Shown here: positions 15,985-24,250 of the stretch, one piece after another
Position numbering within the stretch: position 1 is the first letter of the stretch
How the letters are laid out: every line of letters begins with the position of its first letter
Source of the DNA: Pseudolabrys sp.
Lineage (GTDB): Bacteria > Pseudomonadota > Alphaproteobacteria > Rhizobiales > Xanthobacteraceae
DNA length: 34,050 nt
Direction of reading: 5' to 3'
Assembly: GCA_030684935.1 (NCBI GenBank)
Contig: JAUXXH010000024.1
Span: 1 to 34,050, forward strand
Notes under the pieces: generated by a model
Database searches by the model: none
The model's input: the letters and a program-made list of their open reading frames with translations, nothing else
Told to the model about the DNA's origin: nothing
Translations under genes and position numbers: made by a program

Positions 15985-17136
15985 ATGAGCCAGGACGAGT
16001 CCAATCCGGCGACCCGTAAGTCCTTCGCGCGGTTTCTCTCCGTCGTGCCGCAGCTCGATGGCTGTATGCCGCTGGCGTCGGTGGCGGCGCTCGATGGCCG
16101 GACGCTGCTGCACGCCGGGCCGCCGTTCCGCGACCCTGCGGCCATTCCCGCACCGGTGCTCAACAGCGCCGCCGTGGCGGCGGTGTTTGAGGGCTGGGTG
16201 GCGAGCGAGGCGGAGGCGCGGCAGGCGATCCATCGCGGCGCCATTCATCTCGCACCGGCGCAGGACCATGGCGTGGTGACGCCGCTGGCCTTTGTGGTGT
16301 CGCCGCGCATGGGGGTTCTGCGCGTGTCCGATGGTGCCGGCAAGGCGACGCCGCGCTACGCGCCGGTCAATGACGGCCCGGCGCCCGGCGCATTGCGATT
16401 CGGCGCCGGCGATGACGCGCGCGCGGCGCGGCTGACGCGGCTGGCTGACATCGGCCCGGCATTGGCGGAGGCTTTGCGCGAACCGATTCCGGTGCTGCCG
16501 GTGATGCAGGCCGGGCTCCAGGGCGGCGACGACCTGCATGGCCGCGTCATGGCGGCCAATGCGGCACTCGCCGCTATTCTCGGCCCGCGCCTGACGGGGG
16601 CGGCGGGCGAGTACTTCAGCATGGCCAACCAGTTCGTTCTGAATGTCCTGATGGCGGCCTGTGCGGCCATGCTCGGGGCAGGGGATGGCGTTCCGGGCAG
16701 CCGCACCGTCACCGCGGCCGGCGGCAACGGCGTTGATTTCGGCTGGAAGATCGCCGCGGCGCCCGGCATTTGGCATTCCATGCCGGCGACCACGCCGCAG
16801 GGCCCGCGTTTCGGCAATGCCGGCGAGCGCCGCTTTCTGCCGGCCATCGGCGACAGCGCGGTGATCGACGCCTGCGGCTTCGGCGCTGCGGCGCTGCGCT
16901 ACGCGCCTGAGATGGTGACGGCTTTGCGCGGTCATGTGCCGGATGAATATTTCGAAAGTGCCGCCAGCCGGCCCTTCATCGGCACGCATCCGGCGTTTCC
17001 GCCGGATCTGTCGCTGTGCCTCGATATTGACCGCGCCGAACCGGTGCGCGGCGTGATCCTGGCGGCCATCGATGCCGAGGGCGAAGCCGGCCTGATCGGC
17101 CGCGGCGTGGCGCCGTGGCCGGCTTCGGATGCGTGA
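15985..17136 (+). CDS. DUF1116 family protein (YlbE/YahG, AllG-like)
   Basis: The 383-residue protein matches DUF1116 in its conserved central and C-terminal blocks: GDDLHGRVMAANAALA, then YFSMANQFVLNVLMAACAAM, GNGVDFGWKI, and IGDSAVIDACGFGAAAL. In E. coli the family member YlbE (AllG) works with FdrA/AllF and YlbF/AllH as an oxamate carbamoyltransferase. Neither partner is present here. The family is usually a little longer (about 420 residues), and the N-terminal part here is less conserved. The start is uncertain: GTG at 15958 and ATG at 15985 are both in frame and neither has a good ribosome binding site. The activity of this lone version is unknown. It converges on the amidohydrolase gene. 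Confidence 0.8.
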   Translation: MSQDESNPATRKSFARFLSVVPQLDGCMPLASVAALDGRTLLHAGPPFRDPAAIPAPVLNSAAVAAVFEGWVASEAEARQAIHRGAIHLAPAQDHGVVTPLAFVVSPRMGVLRVSDGAGKATPRYAPVNDGPAPGALRFGAGDDARAARLTRLADIGPALAEALREPIPVLPVMQAGLQGGDDLHGRVMAANAALAAILGPRLTGAAGEYFSMANQFVLNVLMAACAAMLGAGDGVPGSRTVTAAGGNGVDFGWKIAAAPGIWHSMPATTPQGPRFGNAGERRFLPAIGDSAVIDACGFGAAALRYAPEMVTALRGHVPDEYFESAASRPFIGTHPAFPPDLSLCLDIDRAEPVRGVILAAIDAEGEAGLIGRGVAPWPASDA

Positions 17137-17150
17137 GGCGTGACCGCCGC

Positions 17151-18416
17151 TCAGGCGGCGATCGCGTCGGGGATCAGCGGCGAGTCGCTGTCGTGGCGCA
17201 CGCCGTCGCGCAGGCAGAACACCGGGCGGATCAGTCTGTCCGTCACCACCTCGACGCCGCTGTTGTCCGAGAGCTTGAAGCGGCCGTTCATGACTTCCAT
17301 GACGCTGATATCGGCGCCGCGGCCGACCTTGAGCGCGCCGATCTCGTCTTCCATGCGCACCATCGCCGCCGGGTTCGACGTCACGGTGGCGATGATCTCT
17401 TCCATGGTCATGCCCAGCGCCAGCAGCTCGGACATGGCGATGGTCAGGCTGAACGGCGCGATGCCGAAGAACGGATTTTCCTCGCGCGCGTCCTTGCCGC
17501 CGGCCGATGGCGCGCGGACATTGTAGCCGTGCAGGTCGGCGCCGAGCGTGAACGGCCGCACCCCGGCGTCGAGCACGCGCTTGGCGACCTCGAAGCTGAA
17601 ATGCGAGCCATGGCCGACATCGACACGCACGCCGCGGGCGATCGCCTCGAACACGATCGGATGGACCTCGCCCTCCTTGGAGACAAAGCCGCCGGGATGG
17701 CGTGTGAACGGATGCGCCAGCACGTCGCCCGGCTCCATGAAAGGCACCAGTTCGCGGATCAACTCGTCGGCGTCGGGCACCGGGCCTTCCTCAAGGCTCG
17801 GCCACAGCTGGCCGAGGTGGATGTAGAGCGGCAGGCCGGTCTGGCGGGCGATCTCGCGGCCGGTCTTGATGACCTCAAGGCCCCAGCGCGACTGGCCGCC
17901 GATTTCGGCGTGCGCCTTGATGCCGCGCACGATGTCGAGGTTTTCCTTGGCGACGCGCACCGTGTGGTCGACGTTGACGCCGTGCGGGCCGTAGAGATCC
18001 GGATAGAGATGGCCTTCGAGGCCGCCGACCAGATAGCAGGAGATGAAGCATAGCAGCCGGCTGTCGGCGGTATCGACCAGATAGTTGCGGAAGCCGCCGA
18101 TGGTCATGCAGCTCGGACCGCCCTGGTCGATCAGCGTGGTGACGCCGGACCGCACGCCGACCATGTCGGGGTTGAGGCCGAACTTGCCGGTGACGTGTTC
18201 GTAAACATGGGCGTGGGTGTCGATCATGCCGGCCGTGACCAGCTTGCCGGTGACGTCGATCTTCTCGCGCGCCTGCACCTGGGAGAGATCGGGGACGACC
18301 GCGGCGATCTTGCCGCCGGTGATGGCGACGTCGTAGCGGCCGTTCAGACCGGTCGCGGGATCGATCACGGTGCCGCCGGTCAGGACGGTATCGTAGGGGA
18401 ACGAGACGGTGTTCAT
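17151..18416 (-). CDS. Amidohydrolase/dihydroorotase-like metallohydrolase
   Basis: The 421-residue protein belongs to the amidohydrolase superfamily. It starts with a small beta domain (VLTGGTVIDPATGLNGRYDV), followed by the TIM barrel. The metal-binding H-x-H is in GMIDTHAHVYEH, further histidines are in YIHLGQ and LAHPFTRH, and the late aspartate is in TLGADLHGYN, so the binuclear-type site looks complete. It ends with the usual IGALKVGRGADISVMEV beta-domain return. It resembles the amidohydrolase/deacetylase branch often labelled dihydroorotase, acting on cyclic amides or acylated amino compounds. I choose the ATG at 18414-18416, since GAGGG lies seven bases before it; ATG 18422 is too close to that site. 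It converges with the DUF1116 gene. Confidence 0.85.
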   Translation of the reverse strand: MNTVSFPYDTVLTGGTVIDPATGLNGRYDVAITGGKIAAVVPDLSQVQAREKIDVTGKLVTAGMIDTHAHVYEHVTGKFGLNPDMVGVRSGVTTLIDQGGPSCMTIGGFRNYLVDTADSRLLCFISCYLVGGLEGHLYPDLYGPHGVNVDHTVRVAKENLDIVRGIKAHAEIGGQSRWGLEVIKTGREIARQTGLPLYIHLGQLWPSLEEGPVPDADELIRELVPFMEPGDVLAHPFTRHPGGFVSKEGEVHPIVFEAIARGVRVDVGHGSHFSFEVAKRVLDAGVRPFTLGADLHGYNVRAPSAGGKDAREENPFFGIAPFSLTIAMSELLALGMTMEEIIATVTSNPAAMVRMEDEIGALKVGRGADISVMEVMNGRFKLSDNSGVEVVTDRLIRPVFCLRDGVRHDSDSPLIPDAIAA

Positions 18417-18506
18417 GGCCATGCCCTCGAAAATTTCACGCTGCGGGTTCTGCCGGCCCGGCGTCGCGAGAGGCGCCAAGGGCTGCATCCGATATTCGTC
18501 AGTATA

Positions 18507-18518
18507 CCGATAAATCGG
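18507..18518. promoter_or_regulatory. Small palindrome upstream of amidohydrolase
   Basis: CCGAT-AA-ATCGG lies about 90 bases before the amidohydrolase start, just after GTATA. The symmetry and place fit a repressor site, for instance of a GntR-type regulator, but no such regulator is in the window. Could be chance. Confidence 0.2.
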
Positions 18519-18648
18519 CCGCGGAGGCATGCCGTTTTATAGGCGGCGATGCGCAAATATTCGGCAAATGCGTCAATGGATTAGGGCGGAAGCACGGCGC
18601 CGGTTCACGGAATCATTATCCGCTCAATTTGCGGGCTGGCTATAGGTG

Positions 18649-19284
18649 TCATGTGTTGAAGGCACACAGCAGCCGGTATCGTCCGACCGATACGTCGCTT
18701 CCGGCCGAATGGCGCAGCGAGGTTGCGATGGCTGTTGCCGCGTCGTCGCGCATGGTCTCGATGACGATGGCGCCGCTCGCCACGCCGTCGGGCTGTGCCC
18801 TGGTTTTGGACTCGGCGGTTTCGGTGCGGACATTGGCGGCGGCGGGGTGCCACAGCCGGGCGCTGATGATTTCGCTGCGTTCGACCGACTCCAGCACCGC
18901 GCGCGGCAATTCCGCGGGCGTGCCTGTCATGTAGCGCACCACCACCAGCGCGGCACCCAGGCCATTGCCAAAACCGTTGCCTTCGCGCGCCGTTTCGGAG
19001 AACACGCTGCGCACCATGCCGGAGAAGTGCGGCATCATGCTCTTGGTCTGCGGCGTCGGATTGGACAGCCGTTCCGTGTACACCGGGGTCAGCATCACGT
19101 CCGGGCTGTCGAGGTCGTAATAGGTGAAAAACGTGCGGTCCGCATCGACCGCCTCGAAACGGCGCGCGGTGCGAAAGCCGGGCAAAGCGAGCCGCTCGGG
19201 AATATGCTCGGTATTGTACCAATACTCATATTCGCGCTTGATTGCGTCCGACCGATCGTTCCACACTGCCAGAATACCGCTCAC
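18649..19284 (-). CDS. EthD-like (dimeric alpha/beta barrel) small protein 1
   Basis: This 211-residue soluble protein has the block EYWYNTEHIPERLALPGFRT (about 19-38), which strongly resembles the D/E-x-W-Y-x-x-E-H-x-P motif of EthD and related ferredoxin-like dimeric barrel proteins. A beta strand FTYYDLDSPDVM follows. A second half (about 105-205) looks like another domain of the same size, without a clear motif. Homologues accompany catabolic clusters and are of unknown function. It is related to the protein at 21638-22207, which carries WYDTEHMPLLRAVPGV. The ATG is at 19282-19284, 82 bases from the divergent dehydrogenase gene. Confidence 0.6.
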   Translation of the reverse strand: MSGILAVWNDRSDAIKREYEYWYNTEHIPERLALPGFRTARRFEAVDADRTFFTYYDLDSPDVMLTPVYTERLSNPTPQTKSMMPHFSGMVRSVFSETAREGNGFGNGLGAALVVVRYMTGTPAELPRAVLESVERSEIISARLWHPAAANVRTETAESKTRAQPDGVASGAIVIETMRDDAATAIATSLRHSAGSDVSVGRYRLLCAFNT

Positions 19285-19366
19285 GTCTTTCCCTCCCTTG
19301 CGCGTCGCCCATGCTTCCTGCCAGGCGCTGTCGCTGTTTCGGCCGGCAATCTAACCGAGGTGATCC

Positions 19367-20269
19367 ATGGCTTCCACTGCCTACGCATTCATTGGCATCG
19401 GCGCGATGGGGCGGCCGATGGCCGCGCGCATGCTGGGCGGCGGTCTGCCGCTGACCGTCAATACGCGCAGCCGAGGCAAGGCCGAAGATCTGATCGCCGG
19501 CGGCGCGGCCTGGGCGGCGACGCCGCTGGCCGCTGCCGACAGCGCCGAGGTGGTGCTGACCTGCGTCACCGACAATGACGCGACCGAACAGGTGCTGTTC
19601 GGGCCGGATGGCGTGGCCTCGTCGAAACGGGTCAAATGCGTGGTGGATTTTTCCACCAGCGGGCCGCCGACCGCGGCCGAGATCGGCCGCCGACTCAATG
19701 AGAAAGGCATCGCTTTTGTCGATGCGCCGGTGACCGGCGGCACGCCGCGCGCCGCCAATGGAACTTTGACCATCATCGCCGCCGGCGACGCCACGGCCAT
19801 TGAAATGGCGCAGCCCGCTTTCGCCGTGCTGGGCTCCAACGTCTTCGTCGCCGGGCCGCAGCCGGGCCAGGCGCAGATGGTCAAGCTCGTCAACAACATG
19901 CTCAATTATCTGGCGATGGCGGCGACCGCCGAGGCGATGGTGGTCGGCGTCAAGGCCGGGCTCGATCCGCAACTGATGCTCGACGTGCTCAACACGGGCA
20001 CCGGCAAGAACTCCGCCACCGAAGTGAAATTTCCCAAGGCGGTGCTGACCCGCAGTTTCAATTACGGCGCCACCAACCACACGGTCGACAAGGACCTGCT
20101 GCTGTTCCTCGAAGAAGCGGAGCGCATGAAGCTGCCGTCGCCGATCGCGCGCAATTTGTCCGACCTCTGGCATGGCTGGGCGGCGGATCATCCGACCGAC
20201 GACATCACCACCATCACCAAGATGTACGAACACTGGGCCGGCGTCGAAGTGCGCGGCAAGGCCAAGTAA
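19367..20269 (+). CDS. NAD(P)-dependent beta-hydroxyacid dehydrogenase (3-hydroxyisobutyrate dehydrogenase-like)
   Basis: The 300-residue enzyme has an N-terminal Rossmann fold with FIGIGAMGRPMA (about 8-19) as cofactor site. VDAPVTGG (about 118-125) is the substrate-binding signature. Catalytic lysine K173 and asparagine N177 stand in QMVKLVNNML. The C-terminal helical domain is complete. The family oxidises beta-hydroxyacids such as 3-hydroxyisobutyrate, tartronate semialdehyde or related compounds. The ATG has GAGG six bases upstream. It is divergent from EthD-like protein 1 and converges with the MmgE/PrpD gene with only two bases between. This suggests a hydroxyacid step in the same pathway, but the true substrate is unknown. 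Confidence 0.88.
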   Translation: MASTAYAFIGIGAMGRPMAARMLGGGLPLTVNTRSRGKAEDLIAGGAAWAATPLAAADSAEVVLTCVTDNDATEQVLFGPDGVASSKRVKCVVDFSTSGPPTAAEIGRRLNEKGIAFVDAPVTGGTPRAANGTLTIIAAGDATAIEMAQPAFAVLGSNVFVAGPQPGQAQMVKLVNNMLNYLAMAATAEAMVVGVKAGLDPQLMLDVLNTGTGKNSATEVKFPKAVLTRSFNYGATNHTVDKDLLLFLEEAERMKLPSPIARNLSDLWHGWAADHPTDDITTITKMYEHWAGVEVRGKAK

Positions 20270-20271
20270 CG

Positions 20272-21627
20272 CTACGCCTTCGGCATCGCCAGTTTCATGA
20301 TCGCGCCGGCGTCTGTGCTACGGTCCATCGACCAGATTGCGTCGACGATCGGGTCGATGGCGACGCCGGTGCCGCCGAGGCGGGCCAGTTCGCGGGCCTT
20401 CGCTTCGATGTCGGCGTCACTCAGCGGCCGCTCCAGGCTGCCGCGCGCCTGCTTCACATGCGCTGTTAGCGTGCGGCCGTCGGAGGTCTGTACGGTGACC
20501 ACGGCGGCCTCGATCGGCACCGTATCGTCGGCCTGCGCGGTGACCTTGCCGCGGAAGGCGACGATGGCGGGGTCGTCGATCGCCGCATATTCCGTCACGC
20601 CGGCGGCGCCACGCACGAACACGATGGCGGCGCTGTGCTGGATCGAAAGTTTGGAAATGCGATCGTCCGGCACTTGCGGGCGGTCGGCGCGCGCCAGCAG
20701 CAGGCTGTTGCCGCGCACGGTGACATTCGCCACATCGTCGGCTTTGAGTTTGTGGTCGCGGCGTAAATCGAGGCAGGCGTCGATCACCGGCGCCAGCACA
20801 ATGCCGCAGGGATAGGCCTTGATGGCATTCTTCGCCAGTTCCCAGGTCTGCCCAAGTCCGCCGAGCAGTGCCGTCATGTCCGGCGTGTCGCCACTGGCCT
20901 TGGCCCAGCCGCGCGGGCCTTCGATGGCTTGCGGTGCAGCGGTATAGCCGGCCTGCGCCAGCAGCGCCGCCAGCAGGCCGCCGCGGGCGCTGTTGCCGAC
21001 CTGGACGTTCTTGGCGCCGGTCGGCAGGTTTTCGACCAGCCCGGCCGATTGCGACGCGGCGATGCCGATGGCATGCGCGGCCTGCGCCGCGCTCAATCCC
21101 ATCAGCCGCGCGCAGGCCGCCGCCGCGCCCATGACGCCGCAGCTTGCGGTGATGTGCCAGCCGCGGCTGTAGTGGCCGGGCGATACCGAATTGCCAGCGC
21201 GGCAGGCGACCTCGACGCCGAGCACAAAGGCCTCTAGAAAAGCCTCGCCCGATACCTTTGTCCCCTCGGCCAGCGCGAACAGCGGCGGCGCCACCGGCGA
21301 GGTCGGGTGGATCACCGTCGGCATGTGGGTGTCGTCGAACTCCAGCACATTGGCATTCAGCGCATTCATGAAGGCGGCATTGAGCACGTCGAGCTGCTGC
21401 CGATAGCCAATCACGGTCGCAGCGGGCTGGCCTGCCATCGGCGCGATCACCTCGAAGGCCTGGCGGCCGGCCGGATCGAAGCCGCCGCCGAGCGCAACGC
21501 CGAAGAAATTGAGGATCGCGCGCTTGGCCTCATGCCGCATCGCGCCCGGCAGGGCCTTGCCGTCGAAGCCGATGACAAACTCGCCGAGGCGCGCCGAGGC
21601 GGAGTCGGGGGAGGTGGTTGAAGCCAT
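20272..21627 (-). CDS. MmgE/PrpD family protein
   Basis: The protein has 451 residues, the normal length for the MmgE/PrpD family, which includes 2-methylcitrate dehydratase, cis-aconitate decarboxylase and several isomerase-like enzymes. Recognisable parts are the N-terminal HEAKRAILNFFGVALGG, NALNANVLEFDDTHMPTVIHP with the expected aspartate/histidine pair (about 95-115), GVMGAAAACARLMGLS and the later FGSARGGLLA-like NSARGGLLAALLAQAG. I start at the ATG at 21625-21627; the longer open frame is shadow sequence. It follows EthD-like protein 2 by 10 bases, so both are probably on one transcript with the Bug protein further upstream. The substrate is probably a small tricarboxylic or related acid. 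Confidence 0.87.
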   Translation of the reverse strand: MASTTSPDSASARLGEFVIGFDGKALPGAMRHEAKRAILNFFGVALGGGFDPAGRQAFEVIAPMAGQPAATVIGYRQQLDVLNAAFMNALNANVLEFDDTHMPTVIHPTSPVAPPLFALAEGTKVSGEAFLEAFVLGVEVACRAGNSVSPGHYSRGWHITASCGVMGAAAACARLMGLSAAQAAHAIGIAASQSAGLVENLPTGAKNVQVGNSARGGLLAALLAQAGYTAAPQAIEGPRGWAKASGDTPDMTALLGGLGQTWELAKNAIKAYPCGIVLAPVIDACLDLRRDHKLKADDVANVTVRGNSLLLARADRPQVPDDRISKLSIQHSAAIVFVRGAAGVTEYAAIDDPAIVAFRGKVTAQADDTVPIEAAVVTVQTSDGRTLTAHVKQARGSLERPLSDADIEAKARELARLGGTGVAIDPIVDAIWSMDRSTDAGAIMKLAMPKA

Positions 21628-21637
21628 GGTCACTCTT

Positions 21638-22207
21638 TCAGGCGGGCGCACTGGCCGCTTCGGGATAGAACATCGAATAATGCCGGTTGCTCTGGAAGCG
21701 GCGCAGGCGCTGCAGCCAGGGCGTCTGGTCGGCCTGCCGCCAGGGCAGCGAGGCGTAGGGGCGGGTCGCGTCGAGGTGATAGATTGCGGCATAGCCCGGT
21801 GAGCCGCTTACCGTCCGGTAGCGGCGGGCGCAGACCACGCCCGGCACCGCGCGCAGCAGCGGCATATGCTCGGTGTCGTACCAGTCGTTGAATTCGTCAT
21901 CGACCGCTTCAGCAATATCCATCGCCACCACGAACAGCGCCGCGGCGCCGTCGGGCGATGCGGCGTCGCCCGGGTTGATCTGCTGCAGCAGCCACGCGCC
22001 GTCCGCTTTGGAGGTGTCGCCGCCATCGAGATCGGACAGGACGCACCAGCGTGCCGGACCTGCCGGCTGGCCGCGCTGGGCCGGGTCGAGCGTGCCGCCG
22101 ACCGCCGGTCCGCCGTACCACAGTTGCGTCGTCAACCGCGGTCCCCTGGTATCGGGGACCGCGGGTCTTGTGTCGTGAAGTGCGAGCGAGAGGCGCAGGC
22201 CCGACAT
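21638..22207 (-). CDS. EthD-like small protein 2
   Basis: This 189-residue soluble protein has VDDEFNDWYDTEHMPLLRAV (about 110-129), then GVVCARRYRTVSGSP and YAAIYHLDATRPY. This is the same motif order as in the protein at 18649-19284. In dimeric alpha/beta barrel proteins of the EthD type the W-Y-x-x-E-H-x-P block forms the ligand-side helix. The N-terminal 50 residues are less typical and contain an 11-bp inverted repeat in their DNA (22136-22164). The gene lies between the Bug protein and the MmgE/PrpD gene in the same direction. Function unknown; the repeated presence near catabolic enzymes suggests handling of a pathway intermediate. Confidence 0.6.
   Translation of the reverse strand: MSGLRLSLALHDTRPAVPDTRGPRLTTQLWYGGPAVGGTLDPAQRGQPAGPARWCVLSDLDGGDTSKADGAWLLQQINPGDAASPDGAAALFVVAMDIAEAVDDEFNDWYDTEHMPLLRAVPGVVCARRYRTVSGSPGYAAIYHLDATRPYASLPWRQADQTPWLQRLRRFQSNRHYSMFYPEAASAPA
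22136..22164. repeat. 11-bp perfect inverted repeat inside EthD-like gene 2
   Basis: CCGCGGTCCCC (22136-22146) and GGGGACCGCGG (22154-22164) are perfect reverse complements around a seven-base loop. The hairpin falls in codons 15-24 of the gene, close to its start. It may affect translation or mark that the real start lies further downstream; chance is possible in such GC-rich DNA. Confidence 0.5.
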
Positions 22208-22246
22208 TCCTGAATGCTTCCGGCTATGCCCGTGCCAGCGCGCCTG

Positions 22247-23245
22247 TCACTGCGTCAGCTTCATGTTTGCCCGCTTGGCGATATCGCTCAACTTGGCAAT
22301 CTCGGACTTGACGAAGTCGCCGAGCTTCTCCGGCGTCATGAACTCGACCTCGATGCCCTGATCGCGCAGCTTGGGCGCGATGTCGGGCCGCTTCAGCGCC
22401 TCGTAGAAGGCGGCGTTGAGTTTGGCGACGATCTCCGGCGGCATGCCCGCGGGGCCGATCACCGCATACCATTCGGTGACGGCGAAGCCCGGCAGCTTGG
22501 CGGCTTCCGCTACCGTCGGCAGATCGGGGAACACCGGCGAGCGGTTGCCGGCGGTGACCGCCAGCGGCCGCACCTTTCCGCCGCGCACATGCGGCACAAT
22601 CGACGCGAAGTTGCCGAACATCATCTGGATGTGGCCGCCGAGCAAATCGTTGATCGCCGGCCCGCCGCCGCGATAGGGCACGTGGACGAAATCGGCGCCG
22701 GTGCCAAGCTTCAGCAACTCACCGGAGAAATGCTGCGAGGTCCCCATGCCCGACGAGCCGTGGTTGACTTTTCCCGGGTTCGCTTTGGCCAGGGCAATCA
22801 ACTCCGCCATCGACGTGGCCTTCACATCGGGATGCACCACGACGATATTCCCGACATGGCCAAGAAACGCGATCGGCGTGATGTCCTTGATCGAGTCGTA
22901 GGGCAGCTTCGGTTGCAGCGCGACATTGGAGGCATGCACACTGATGATGGTGCCGATTGTGTAGCCGTCCGGAGGCGAGCGGACCACGGCTTCGGTGGCA
23001 ATGATATTGGAGCCGCCGGGGCGGTTCTCGACGATGACCGACTGGCCGAGGATTTCCTGCAACGGCGCCTGCAGCATGCGCGCCAGAATGTCGTTGGTGC
23101 CGCCGGGAGGATTGGGAAGCAGGAAGCGGATCGGTTTGTTTGGCCAGGCCTGCGCCTGCGCAGGAACGACAGAAATTGCAGAGAACGCCACGCTCGCCAA
23201 GGCAACTGCGAAAGCAGCCGACCCGGCGACGGATTTCCAACGCAT
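22247..23245 (-). CDS. Bug family (TctC-like) solute-binding protein
   Basis: This 332-residue periplasmic protein has a classical Sec signal (MRWKSVAGSAAFAVALASVA, cleavage probable after AQA near residue 32). The mature start WPNKPIRFLLPNPPGGTND and the block GQSVIVENRPGG are diagnostic of Bug proteins. NHGSSGMGTSQHFSGEL and FVHVPYRGGGPA form the usual carboxylate-binding loops. Bug proteins catch organic acids for tripartite tricarboxylate transporters or act as sensors. No TctA/TctB membrane genes are nearby, as is common. I start at the ATG at 23243-23245, where AGGGAGA lies upstream at good spacing. It probably leads the transcript with EthD-like 2 and MmgE/PrpD. Confidence 0.92.
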   Translation of the reverse strand: MRWKSVAGSAAFAVALASVAFSAISVVPAQAQAWPNKPIRFLLPNPPGGTNDILARMLQAPLQEILGQSVIVENRPGGSNIIATEAVVRSPPDGYTIGTIISVHASNVALQPKLPYDSIKDITPIAFLGHVGNIVVVHPDVKATSMAELIALAKANPGKVNHGSSGMGTSQHFSGELLKLGTGADFVHVPYRGGGPAINDLLGGHIQMMFGNFASIVPHVRGGKVRPLAVTAGNRSPVFPDLPTVAEAAKLPGFAVTEWYAVIGPAGMPPEIVAKLNAAFYEALKRPDIAPKLRDQGIEVEFMTPEKLGDFVKSEIAKLSDIAKRANMKLTQ

Positions 23246-23452
23246 CTTGTTTCTCCCTTTGTGTTCGTTTTTATGGCGTGCAGAAGTCACTTGCTTCTGC
23301 CGCCGTTTCTCGAATTATGCGGAAAAAGAAACGCGCCCGCAACGAAGTTGATGGCTTGGCCCGCAGCCGCGAACAATTCGACGGGGCGAAATAATGGAAC
23401 TATTTGAAGTCATCTGCGCGAAATCGTGCACGGCACAGGAGCATGATCGATC

Positions 23453-24235
23453 ATGGATCTCGGAATTTCGGGCCGCGTAGCTCTGGTCACCGGCGCGAGT
23501 CGCGGGCTGGGTCGCGCTATTGCCATTCGGCTGGCCCGTGAGGGCATGCACGTTGCTATTGCAGCGCGGGACAAAGCGAGCCTCGATGATGCCGCGGCCG
23601 AGATCAGCGCGCTCGGGGTCAAGGCGCTACCGATCGGCGCCGACCTCTCGACTGCCGACGCGGCCGAGGCGGTGGTCAAAGCCGCGATTGCCGAATTCGG
23701 GCAGTTGAATCTGCTGGTCAACAATGCCGGGGCTACCCGGCGTGGCGATTTTCTGAAGCTGACCGACGCCGACTGGGCCAGCGGTTTCGATCTGAAATTC
23801 TTCGGCGCGGTACGGATGGCGCGCAGCGCCTGGCCACATCTTCAGACGTCGAAGGGGATGGTGCTCAATATTGGCGGCGTCGGCGGTTTCGCCGCGGAAG
23901 ACGAATTCATGATTGGCGGATCGGTCAATGCGGCGGTCGGGCTGTTCACCAAGGCGCTGTCCGACCGCGGCATCCGCGATGGCGTCCGGGTGCTGGCGAT
24001 CCATCCCGGCACGTTCGAGACCGAGCGTTTCGAGAAGCGGGTGCAAACGCACATGGCGCAGCACAATCTGACGTTCGAGGCGGCGCGCGAGGCGATGCTG
24101 AAGGAACACAAGATCGCGCGCTTCGGCAAGCCGGAGGAACTGGCGACGCTGATCGCCATGCTGGCCAGCGACAGCATCGAGTTCCTGCAAGGCGCCATCA
24201 TCGTCATGGATGGCGGCCAGTATCGCTACGTTTAG
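23453..24235 (+). CDS. Atypical short-chain dehydrogenase/reductase (SDR) without usual catalytic residues
   Basis: The 260-residue protein has a clear SDR Rossmann fold: cofactor motif TGASRGLG (13-20), D64 in ADLS, and NNAG at 90-93. It ends in the usual PEELATLIAMLASD block and a final GG. The active site is unusual. The serine is replaced by glycine (NIGGVGG, 139-145) and the YxxxK tyrosine and lysine align with F152 and G156 (EFMIGGSVNAA). It may use another mechanism, act only as a binding protein, or belong to the SDR branch with a Y-x-x-G-x-x-N pattern. AGGAG lies 11 bases before the ATG. It is divergent from the Bug protein and converges on the double-receiver gene with a 15-base gap. 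Confidence 0.85.
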   Translation: MDLGISGRVALVTGASRGLGRAIAIRLAREGMHVAIAARDKASLDDAAAEISALGVKALPIGADLSTADAAEAVVKAAIAEFGQLNLLVNNAGATRRGDFLKLTDADWASGFDLKFFGAVRMARSAWPHLQTSKGMVLNIGGVGGFAAEDEFMIGGSVNAAVGLFTKALSDRGIRDGVRVLAIHPGTFETERFEKRVQTHMAQHNLTFEAAREAMLKEHKIARFGKPEELATLIAMLASDSIEFLQGAIIVMDGGQYRYV

Positions 24236-24250
24236 GCGTCCGGTGGCAGA

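Noticed and set aside
17115..18053. 312-codon plus-strand frame opposite the amidohydrolase gene
   Set aside because: No family similarity; the metal-binding motifs are on the other strand.
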